From the NCBI RefSeq assembly GCF_022458985.1, contig NC_061772.1, positions 6,123,501 to 6,187,500 of the forward strand: a stretch of 64,000 nucleotides of DNA. The letters are read 5' to 3'. The notes below the pieces were generated by a model. It had not been told where the DNA came from. It saw only the letters and a program-made list of their open reading frames with translations, and did no database searches. Shown in pieces: positions 26,557-49,902 of this stretch; within the stretch, counting starts at the first letter, position 1; the number at the start of each line of letters is the position of its first letter. Made by a program: the position numbers and the translations under genes. Source of the stretch: Mugil cephalus (taxonomy: Eukaryota; Chordata; Actinopteri; Mugiliformes; Mugilidae).

Positions 26557-27564
26557 GTAATAAAACAAACAAACCCAAACTCTGTCGCTTTGTGCAGCCA
26601 CACACCGCAGCGCCCGGGATGTGATTGACAGGCCGACAGCAGCAGACTTTGTCGACAGACTGTAGCCTCGTTTCCTCTGGACCGAAAACAACACACACGC
26701 GCACTCTCTTGTTTACCTGATCGGATGTTCTGCATGAGCCGTGCGCTTCGCGAGTGGAATTCATTTGCACATAGTCGCAGTTTTCTTATGCTCAGAGCAC
26801 GAAACTGCCCGTGTGTCGACTTTGTGTTTGCGGGCTGTCCTCTTGGGTTGTGGATTGCACCACGATGCCATGATAGGGGCGTAATCTCATGCGCACTTTC
26901 TAAAAAATAATATCACGCTCAGTGATGCGCTGGAGGCTCGGCTGCGGATGCAGAGGCAGGCTGTGGATGCGGGGGCAGGTACTCTGCAGTTTGACTGACT
27001 GACACGCTTGTTGTTATTAGTCGAGAGCGCATTAATAAAGTGTTGTCAGGCTGTCAGGCACATGCATGAACAGATGGAACAGGTAGCCAAACGTGTAACA
27101 TGGCAGAAAGAAAATAAGTGGCATTCCCCAAATCCCATAGCTTTATACTGTGAGCAGTGTACCACAAAGGCATGGTGGTGTAGTGGTGGTATGATCCCAT
27201 AAATTCAGTGCAATAGTCTTGAAAAATCAGAAATAAATCATAATTATTATTGTAAGGTTAAAGACCCATTTAAACCCACTAAAGGCAGAAAAATATAGCA
27301 GGCATTTCATTAAACTTCTTGGGAAGTTTTTCCTCATCTAATTCAACAATCTTGGGATAATCTCGAGTTCTAGCAGCGTTTGGTCTTCTATGAATATTAC
27401 TTGATCAAGGTACAATGTGTGTTAACGCAGTGAGACGAAGTGGCGGACGGAGTGTCAGATTATTTGATCATGTGCACCTGTTAAAAAACTTTTATGTTGT
27501 GCACAGGGGTCACAGCGTTATTTTATTTTACGTTCTATAGAAACCAGTGCAGCCCAACCCAGTG

Positions 27565-27680
27565 ATAAAAAGATAATCTTTCACTGATCCTGCAGCGGAG
27601 AAATGTACAGTTTTACAGCAGCGGTAACAGTAATCCTTCCTAACTCAGCTGTAACACAGTAACACTCCCGTTTAATTTAG
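27565..27680. repeat. Retroelement tail-like fragment
   Basis: CACTGATCCTGCAGCGGAGA followed by TACAGTTTTACAGCAGC matches the pattern of a widespread fish LINE/SINE tail (a TTGATCCC...GGGGAAATT...ACAGCAGC type). Confidence 0.5.
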
Positions 27681-29875
27681 TATCTCAGTAAATATGAGCT
27701 CATTTAATGTAATATTATAACATAACTGTAAAGATATTTAGTCGAAAAAGAATCAGTTTAATCGATTTATGAATCTCACCATAATTGTAGGATGTGCGCC
27801 TCCTTAAAGACCCCAGCCTCCTGCATACTGTGCCGCTCAGTCCTAAATTGCAATATGCTCCTTTGTTGATTATTACACAATGCAGTGCACCTGACTTACT
27901 GCAGTAAAATATTACAAGTTTTGAAGATTCAATGTTAAGTGTTCCTAGATGTAACATAACTTATGCTATAATGAATGTACTATATATACTAACGTCTATG
28001 TTACCATTGAATCAAAAACGTCCTACAGTAATGGAAATGCCTCTCTGCAGCTCTGTGGTGCTCTCATGTGCTCTCATGAACCTCTAGCATTGAGATGGTT
28101 AAGACTGATTGACTCACTCGCGTGTTACTTGTCCAAAAGTAAGTTTTAAAAAAAACAACAAAGCATTAAAGTGTCAGAGGTGTTGGTTTGTGTGGTTGGC
28201 CAAATATGTACCAGTGACCCCTTTAAAGTAAAAAAAAAAAAGAGGATTAATTTCAGGTTGTTATAGATGAATATCAGTTCAAGCAGCCCAGAGATAAACA
28301 TGATTTAGAGTGCTGTTTCTTCGTGAAACAACTGAAGCAAGCTGAGTTTTTAATGAAGGAGAACTCCTACGGGGGCATTGTTTTGTTATTTTCTCCTTGG
28401 TCTGAAGGTTTTATTTGCATTTAAATAATAGACAAGTAAAGACGTTTCCCTCCTGTCGGTGGATTCCTCTGCAGAATAGAGAGTGGTAGGAAAATTGCGT
28501 GATAACTTAAGAGCAGTTAAAGATAATCCTGCTTTGACTGTGACCTCATCACCTCAGTGTTAATAGATGTCACACAGAAGGTGCTTTCAAGGGAGGGATC
28601 ACAGCACAGGTTTCTATTATTGTCACGTCTCTTGAGGTGGTATGTGTATATAGTGCTATCAAAGCGGCACAGGGAAGGTGGCGGGAGGTTTCGGTGTGAA
28701 ATATAAATGGCGGGAATGTGCAGAGAAAGCAAGTGCACGGTTTTAAAAATTCCCTCTGAGTGGAAGAGACACAGGGTGCACCACGACTGACTAATTGTGT
28801 TTCAAATTGGGTCTTTGAGCACACAATGGGGAATGGGATTTCTCTGAGCTCCCCACTGAAGCACCCAAGGATGAGAAAGTTGTCAAGATTTGTAGGTCAG
28901 ACTGCAGGGGTTGTTGTTAGGCAGACTTGCTCATAGGTCTAGATGTCACAGTGGTTTAATTCAGGGCTATATTTAATGGCGGCTGTTGGTCTCAAAGTTT
29001 CGACTGGTTTCAACTGTAGCCCATTCCACAGTTTCCTTTCTCAGCTTTGATATCATCTTGCAACCAACACGTTTTCTTTCACATTCATCAAGTCAGAGTA
29101 TATAAATATCCATTCTGTGTGACTTCATTTTCTCTCTTCTCACCGTTTATGAAGTGCATTTATGAAATGTCAAGTTGAAATCTTAATTGATTTCAAATTG
29201 TTACGGGGAATTGCAGGAATATTTCCTAGTCCCATTTGGAGCTTTTCAGAGCCTGACCCGGTTTCGGTGTGCTACGTTAGAGTGTGGCCCCTCTGGGACC
29301 TGTCCCCTGCTCATGCTGACAAAGGGAAGAAGGCCACAGCTGGCCCATCCTAGCCGAGCCCAACATAGCCTGACACAACCTTAGTTTAACGTCAGCTAAT
29401 CCGTCCTAACACCGCCTGCTCCAAACTACCAAAAGGTGTTCACACTGTAATTTCTCCCTCCTTCCTCATTGTAGGTCACTTGGTCTTCCTTCCTCCATTT
29501 CGAAAAAGGCTTCCGGGGATATTTTGCCCTACAAAAAAAATAATTATGTTATCTCCCTAATTCCCAATTATTATGCACAGGCTTATTTAAGAAAAAGGAT
29601 TAGATTTTCCCTCCTTTTTGTGGCGGCACCAGCGAGCAGAGAATGAATTTGAACATGACACTCCTCTCCTCCGCTGCAGTGAGGGGTCCTACACTTGGAT
29701 GAACTGGGGGAGGAGAGAGCACAGTGGGGCTGTCATGTAAGCCGTCTCCTCTGGGCCCACCTCTCAGTGCGTACCGCTTCCTGCCTCAGGTAGAAGCTTC
29801 AGTGTTTCTGCTGCTCTCCCTCCTCTCTACTCCCTCCCACTGAGCAGGCAACACATCCCCTCTTAAAGCACCGAA

Positions 29876-42661
<12,786 letters not shown>

Positions 42662-44240
42662 ACAGAGGTGCATGTTTGGTTTGCTACTGTGGTCACAAAC
42701 CAAACATGTTGGTTTTGTGTGTAATTATACAGTTTTTATTTAGCGGCCCCTGGGAGTGCAGCAGTTTTTCATTTCTGTAATCTAAAAGAGGCCCAACGTT
42801 CTCGTTTGCAGCAATATGACAGTGCTGCCATCTGATGGCAGCTGAACATATTGAACTTCAACTAAGAAATATTGGAACAATTATTATCCTGACAAACTGA
42901 TTCAGGTCATCAGAAGAAGAGCCAGTGTAAAATATAAAATTATTTTAGGTCAATTACTGTATTCTATAAGATTGGAAGAATTTGTTTGTCAGCACAGAGT
43001 TTGTTGCATTGCTTCTGCAGCCATCAAACATTTTATACTGTAGTAGAGGGGTAATGATATAATTGTTACTTTTGGCCACTCTTGATTTGCACTGCACTGC
43101 TGACTATTTTATGTATTGAAATTCACGCCTTGCATACCCTGAGTCTCATGCTTTCTTGTACTGAGAAGACACTGTAGCTGAATGTTTCTAATCTCACATC
43201 TTTATCGTGTAGTACTTTTTTAAGCAAACATATAAACGGTACTTTAATATTGGTAGATATGCCATTATCATCAGTGTTGAACATATTTATACACGTGTAA
43301 CTGCATAGAGCTTTATTTTACTATATGTGTCATTTTAATTACTAAATGATTGCAGGCAATTATCTTTGGGTTGATTATTGATATAATTACAGTTCTGAGT
43401 AGCTTTCTTTGAAAAGCAGTGACGAATCCTTTCGACTTAGTCCAGAATAATACAGGATGTGGGCGATTGTTACTATAACCACTTTTAGGGTGCAACAGTA
43501 TTATTAGAGGGTTTACCATCCTGACCAATCAGTACGTGAAAATTTCAATTTTACATTTAATATGAATTTAAGTCTGTGTGTACTTTTACGTTTCACCAAA
43601 ATCTTTTAATATCTAAATATCTCAGGCTTAATAACAGTGTAAGGTATTGATATCATTCAGTATTGGTTATTAATAATGTCCTGTTGTTTGTAGAGCCACA
43701 CTCTTTAAGGAATCATTTAAACTAACGCTGTAGCTCATTTAGTCTTTTTAAATCTACTTTACTTACTTCCTGCAGCTTGAAATAAACTTAAGTCGACTTT
43801 TTCTGTAATTATTGCACACGAGAGTGGATGTACAATATGTATAATGTTAATTGGTTTAATCAGTAGATGTACTAAAACTTCCTACTGTATCAGGGAAGAT
43901 TGATAAACTATAGTTACTGTCACTGTTTCAGGAGAACGGGTTCGGTTTTGTCACCACCCTCTTTTTTTCTTTTTTCTTTTTTTACTGTAACAGCACGGCA
44001 AATGCACACATCAATATCAATATAAATAAATGCATACAAGAGAAAACTAAATTTATTCTTATTTCTTTTGTCCTCCAATGTTATGTTTATGTACTGTATT
44101 AAATTCCCACTTCCTTTGTATTATAACCGTTCATAAGTGGGCAGTAGCCAGGTCGAATTCTAAATTCTAAATATTTGAACACAATAATGTAATTTGAATT
44201 TATTCCACAAGTTCTTGAGAGCTTTGAGGGGTTGTGAATA
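42662..44240 (+). terminator. trim66: trim66 3' UTR with candidate poly(A) signals
   Basis: AT-rich non-coding sequence follows the stop codon. AATAAA occurs at 43781-43786, with further copies near 44.02 and 44.23 kb. The transcript end is therefore uncertain; nothing coding is seen here. Confidence 0.4.
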
Positions 44241-44511
44241 AAACGGGAATATTTTGTGATTTCCACCAACTACTCAATGTGTCTGCTCTGATAAAACTCA
44301 CTGATCATGAAGATGATGGTTTAAATACCCCATGCTAGAATCCTCCCCTGATGTACTTGGCTCTCTGGTTGGTGTACCATTGGAGGCCATTTTGGAAATT
44401 GTTACTGAAAGGAGCACAAACGTACTTTGTTGAAAAAGCTCTGTGTACGTACTGTAAAAAGTAACACATTGGATTTTGAGCAAATGAGCACATATAATGT
44501 GTTCAGTATTC

Positions 44512-44970
44512 AAGGATTTTTATTTGTCATTCGCAACCTTACAGAAGCATGATATGGAACGAAATTATGCACTCAGGTCCCGGATTGTTACCCATAGTAA
44601 CTATAATATAGACACATATAGATACTAGTAAACAGTGACTAAACAAGATGAATTAAATAAGATAAATAAGGTAGAAATGTAAATAAAAATGGCAACAAGT
44701 AGCATGAATAACAGTAGTGGAGCAGCATGAATTATTCAAGTTTGTACAGGGAAATGGAAGTGCAAAACAAATTTGTGCGAAGTTGTGCAAATTACACAGC
44801 TCCACCAGAATTTAACAGTCTTACAGCTTCGGGGAAGAAGGTGTTTCTCAGTCTGGTGGTCCTGCTCTTTATACTCTGCAGCCTCTTGCCAGAGGGGAGG
44901 GGTACAAAGAGTGGGTGGGGTCCTTCGCTCTTCCTAAATCTGGAGGTGTTAATGTCCACAGTTGGTTAAT
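44512..44970 (-). mobile_element. LINE 3' remnant (non-LTR retrotransposon ORF2 C-terminus and tail)
   Basis: Read on the minus strand, the segment near 44920-44810 encodes HPLFVPLPSGKRLQ followed by RTTRLRNTFFPEAVRLLNS. This is the characteristic end of a reverse-transcriptase ORF in fish LINEs. It is followed by a 3' tail with AATGACAAATAAAAA-like sequence ending near 44512. Only the last few hundred bases remain. Confidence 0.7.
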
Positions 44971-45411
44971 ACAATAGCACAATAGGACTGTACTAATAAT
45001 AGTACAGTCCATTGGTTATGGGCGTAGTACAACTTCATGATGGGTTTATGCAGAAGGGTGAGTTGTTACAATTAGTCAAATTTCCTCATGGTACAGTAAC
45101 CCCTTGCTTCTATTGTGAGCTTAAGAAGACTCCTGAGAATTACACCATACTGCAGGTAATACCTCCTTTTCATATTTTATGTTGCTGTTTGATTTCACAC
45201 TTTCAAAAGAGAGGATAGACGGCCAGAAATCCGCCTTTCACAGTAGCCTCTCACATCAGACTGTGACAGACAGTTTTAACACGGCACCTCCAGGAAGACC
45301 TCAGGGTAAAAGACTAAAAACTCTTCAAAAGTTTAAAAAGCCGACACAGATGACTCAGTTACTATTCTAAATTGACTGTAGGTGCGCGCGTGTGTATGAA
45401 TGGATGTTTGT

Positions 45412-45510
45412 CTATTTGTGTTAGCCCTGTGATAGACTGGCAGCAGGGTGTACCCTGCCTCTGCCGTGACCCTCTAGAGGACAAGCAATTACAGACAATG
45501 AATTAATAAA
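45412..45510. repeat. Common fish interspersed repeat fragment
   Basis: The words GTGTTAGCCCTGTGATAGAC, TACCCTGCCTCTGCC and GGACAAGCAATTACAGA match a very common interspersed repeat of teleost genomes, recognised from memory. It is a short, diverged copy. Confidence 0.6.
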
Positions 45511-47122
45511 TGTTTATTTTCCTGACATTGAAAACCTCTGCCTACAACTGAAAACAAAAAAAAAAAATGTCATAACATCTAATGATAAACCAGCACAGAC
45601 ACAGTATAACCTACCTGCCTGGCCTCAAGACCTCATACCAAGGAGACACTGCTGGTTCCTGCCTTACGTCACACCCAGGAAATTGTTGACAAAAGAATTT
45701 AATATTTGAATAAAAAGTTCATTTCCAACTAAAACAGTCATATTTCTATTTCAGGAATTTAATGGGAATAGTTTAAGAGCATTAACAATGATGCATCCTT
45801 CTCTCTTCTGGATTTTGCATGTCTGCGTATCTGTTTTAGATTTATTCAGACAATAGGAGGGGTGGTTCCTGAGAGGTAAGTTGATTAGTGGAGATAGAAG
45901 AACTTTCAAGACAAGTCTTTGGTAAAATAACCAACTCATTACAAATACTGTGGAAGTTGCTGTTTGAATTCTGTTCATAACTGAAGTGGTCTGTAAAGCT
46001 TCTATACTTGCGCTGCCCATTTTTTCCTTGAAGATTTTTTAACTTCACCACTACGGCAATGTGTACACACTTCTGGTCAGGGGGCATCTTGCTATGTTTT
46101 ATTTGCGAACAAGGTCCGTGACCTTTCAGTCAGCAGACCTGCAGTAAAACATTACATGATAATAAGGAGACACTTCTGTGACCTTTGGCGAATAACAAAA
46201 AGGGCAGACATAAAAGCACTATGAGAAAATGAGAGCTGGCCTGTGAAGCAGTCTGTCAAATCAGAGTTTGGGGTCTTTTTGAGCTGCAGGGGGCAGAGGG
46301 GGGAGGATAAATCGTGTGCCTCACTGAGGTCAACTGGCATGTTACATTACAAAACATCTGCTGGCATTTTAGTCTCTAGGCAACATGTCTGTGGTGTCAC
46401 CACGTTCGGAGCATCCTCACTATACTTCCTGACTTTTTTCCCTGTGAAAGACAACCTTTATATTCAGAACTAACACTTCTGTTGAAAAATTGCATGAGAT
46501 TGCAAAGGAGCCTGTTTTGATGATCACAAGCGATTGCATTATAAGTATATTTGGTCAGTATTTTACTTTTAGACTTGAATATCAAATATAGTAAAAATAA
46601 ATATTCAGGGATATGGAGATATACACTCCTCTGATGATATTTAGGAACCGTTCCAAAATGTTTTTTTTTCAAGGCATCACACTATTGATTGTTCACTCCG
46701 ACCGTTTTGGTGTAAATAAATACATAAAGCTTGCATGTAGTGGAGTTTGCACTCCTTTGATGACCAGATCATTTTAAATGTTACCAAACTAGGATTTATT
46801 TTGAATGTATCATTAATATTTTATATTACCCTGTGTTGTAGCTTGTAGGTGAGAAATCTTAAAGGTTTACTAATATGGTAGCAGAATATGTTTACAGTGA
46901 TTGTGCATAAATGTCCTTCTTTGTGCCTCTGCTGCACACTTACCTATTTTCTCTGTTATCACCACCCTTGTTTTTTTTTTCGTCAAATGTTTTCAAACAT
47001 ATTTCTCTGTGCCTCACACTGGTTTCTGCAGTTGGAGATGAAGTATCCTGTGTTTTAAAACTCTCATAGCTTGAGATCACCTGGTGTGTTTGATCTGCAC
47101 ATCCACCTTTGCTGTGTCACAG

Positions 47123-48104
47123 TGGAAGTAGCAGGTGGATCCTGGAGGACCCTGTGAACCGGGCAGATGGATTGATGGTGGTGTACAGCATCAGTGATTG
47201 AATTTCCTTCTTCCATGCCAAAAGTGTCTCATGGCAGATCAAAGATGACCAGGAGGAAAGCAGTATGGGGTGAGTGACCATGGTCAGCTGGTAATGAGGC
47301 TGTGGGATTTACTCTTATGATCTAATGAGCCTCATTCCCCACATGAATGGATGAAGGTCAAGCCGAAATAGGATCAATGCACTATGCTGCGACTTATAGA
47401 CTAGATGTACATGATGTACAAAGTACAGTTTCATTGTGTAGTGAAGCAGAGCAAATGAACTGGCACACACTGCCATGAGGACATTTAGGTTCGACTCTGT
47501 ATCAGAAACCTCAGCACTCCTCCAACTTAATTAATTGAATGAATCAGCTTTATATCTTGATGGTGTTAATTGAAAGTGAATAAAATATACATACAGACTT
47601 TTATTTAATTAAACCTTTTGTAAGTACAGTACAGTGGAAGAATGTATTATAAGTATGTACAATGGTAAACACAACAACTATTTTAAGAGCCATATTAAGT
47701 AAATAACATTGACAAAGAACATTGTGCTTTTGTGAACAGAGAGTCCTAAGCCTTTTAAATTATTTTTGAAGTTGTAAGGCTTCTGTCTTGTTGTTTAGGT
47801 CAGGTTATGGTTGGATATCATAATTATTATCTGGACTACCTCTAGGCCCTGCTTCCCTGCTGTTCATTTAATCTTTTTAGTGGGTAACAAGCAGGTCCTG
47901 TGTGAGGGACGACACTTGGCTGAGGAGGAGTGCTGCCAGTATCTGCAGCAGAGGAATATTAGGAGACATCCAACCTCTTCACAAAGCTCATTCATCATGT
48001 GATGGATAACCTTAAGCACTGCAGGCCGCAGACGATACAGTGGCTCCAAGTCCACGGCCAAAGCCATCAATAATATCTTTGGTAAAAGGCGGAAGTCTGT
48101 CTGA
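47123..48104 (+). pseudogene. RERGL-like Ras-family GTPase pseudogene (relic)
   Basis: Two exon-like pieces resemble the RERG-like small GTPase. Piece 1 (about 47123-47269) encodes RADGLMVVYSISD, then TGA at 47199-47201, then ISFFHAKSVSWQIKD, followed by a GTGAGT donor. It parallels WADGFVIVYDISDRSSF of human RERGL, the stop sitting where Arg is expected (a CGA to TGA change). Piece 2 (from 47881 after a TTTTTAG acceptor) encodes VGNKQVLCEGRHLAEEE. In a second frame it reads SAAEEY, a stop, then ETSNLFTKLIHHVMDNLK, and in a third frame RRRYSGSKSTAK and INNIFGKRRKSV with a stop at 48102-48104. The ending matches the RERGL C-terminus closely. No N-terminal exons (P-loop, switch I) were found upstream. 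At least one stop and two frame changes make it non-functional. Confidence 0.8.
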
Positions 48105-48865
48105 TGGAGGAAATCAGTGGTTAGCAATTATAATTCATGTATCTCAACTCACTGTTTGTTTATCCGAAGGCAAAACAAATATAATAACAAATAAATAACA
48201 AATATAATTTGCTATGTTACCACAAGACAACCGGCAAATGGAGTCAAATGTTAAAGCTTTCACGACTGTTACTGTATTTTTCTAATAGGATGCATTATTT
48301 CCTGTATCACTCAAACCATGTATATGGGTTAATTTGATTAAAGATTAGATTTTGCTGTACATTCTGTTTTACAGCAGTCTTTGTGTGATGTTAGGAGGTT
48401 TGTAACAGCTGTTTTATTTAAACACACAATGAAACAATAGTTTTTATCTTTTTCCTGTGACCCGTGGTAATGGTAGATGCACTTGCTAAATCCATTGTGT
48501 CAATTGCAGTATTATTATTTTACAGCACTTACAACATTCTCACATGTAAATAATTTTCCACTTTGCATTAAAAGTTGAATTACAGTAAGAAATATGCGTT
48601 TATTTCTTACTGTAAAGAAAATGGGGAAGCTACATCTAGACCTACTGAGAAGCCCACGTTAGACCAGCAGAGCCACTAACTATAGTTTTCCATGGTGCAG
48701 TTAAATTGGAACCCAAGATTAATGTTCAGACTGCCTAAAACATTTAAGTTTAAATATTTACAGAGGTCTCCTTTTACTGATTACTTGAAATTGCAACTAC
48801 TCAGTTTCAACTTAAATTGAACTGGATCCTAATTTAGTTGAATCGGTTGCTCCACAATCTGTTAA

Positions 48866-48871
<6 letters not shown>

Positions 48872-48900
<29 letters not shown>
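48872..48900. repeat. Poly-A run
   Basis: 29 consecutive A residues; possibly the tail of an old retroposed copy, but no recognisable body precedes it. Confidence 0.85.
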
Positions 48901-49888
48901 CATTATGAAAAAGTAAAAACCAAATCCAAAGGATTCTAAGGAATTAGATGAAAACCAAACGACATCAAAGCTGCAATTAAAAAAGACTGGAAATGGTTTT
49001 CTGAATTTAGAGCAGAAATCGTTTGCATAAATTTCTATTGTGCAAATAGTGTACTCGTTTGACAAGAATGCTAATCTAAATTTAAAAGCAAAGGATCTTA
49101 GAGTAGGATCCGAGTAGTTAAAAGCTGCAACATCCTGATATGCATTTGCCTTGGTAAAACATGGTAAGAAAGAAAGCTTAAGAGTAAGAATTAAGTCTGC
49201 AACAATAGCTATTTCAGTCAGGAATGCATTCTCTGATTGCACCTTTCATTACTAACTATAGATATATATATGTATTTTAATTTTTAAAACACTACTTTAA
49301 AATCGTTTTCTCCAAAGATCTAATTAGTTGTTTAGTAAACTGTCTAATGGTACTCTCCAAGCTGTTGTTTATCTTAACAGATAACCTTCATAATAATCTA
49401 ATGTAAATTAGACAAAAACCAGCAGCTCAGAGAAAACTCTCAGTTTCTCCACTAGAGGGAGACTAAGGACCAAGAAAAATTCACGGTGTCACGAGGAAAA
49501 AAACCCTTTCTCTTTTGGCAATATGTAAGAGAAAGCATGATTCCTATGTACTGCTCACAGCTACAACCCATACGTGGTCACGTTTATCTTTAAGTGTTTA
49601 CTTTACGTCAGGTCGTCACGCACACGACACACCCCTGAAGAAACCCCATTCGTTTATCAGAGTTTTGTCCTTTATCGCTTTCCCTAGTCACTCACCGAAA
49701 AAGTTTTTGCTTTAACACCAAGCTGCTGACTTGTAAATAATCTCTTGCACAAGGTAAGATACATTTGATAAATATTCCTACAGCACTTTTCAAATTGTAC
49801 ACTTATTACAGTGGTGTGCGCATCGTTTTCGTTGTTTTTGCTTGTTCGTACCTTCATAAGAGGAACCGTTTGTTCAACATGACGTCTC

Positions 49889-49902
49889 GTTGCCTTGACA
49901 AC
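49889..49902. promoter_or_regulatory. Near-consensus RFX X-box
   Basis: GTTGCCTTGACAAC differs at two positions from the palindromic RFX site GTTGCCATGGCAAC. RFX factors drive ciliary and spermatogenic genes, which would suit stk33. It lies 136 bp after the candidate 5' exon donor at 49753, so its position relative to the true start site is unknown. Confidence 0.35.

Larger units (their letters stand above)
24720..29840. other. Intergenic region between dennd2b and trim66, no gene seen
   Basis: About 5 kb without a convincing coding exon. It contains a 26-nt poly-C run at 25652-25677, a CpG-rich patch at about 26.4-27.0 kb (separate entry), and a LINE/SINE-type tail near 27.56-27.68 kb. In human, RPL27A lies between ST5 and TRIM66; I saw no recognisable piece of its protein here on either strand. 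Confidence 0.6.

Noticed and set aside
26469..26735. Minus-strand ORFs in the CpG-rich patch
   Set aside because: Several overlapping frames are open because of GC-rich composition; none resembles a known protein.
24720..29840. Search for rpl27a by its conserved basic motifs
   Set aside because: No segment on either strand encodes the expected glycine- and histidine-rich N-terminus or other conserved blocks.
47864..48127. 87-codon minus-strand ORF over the RERGL-like relic
   Set aside because: It is the antisense shadow of the relic exon; the sense strand has the ordered RERGL matches.
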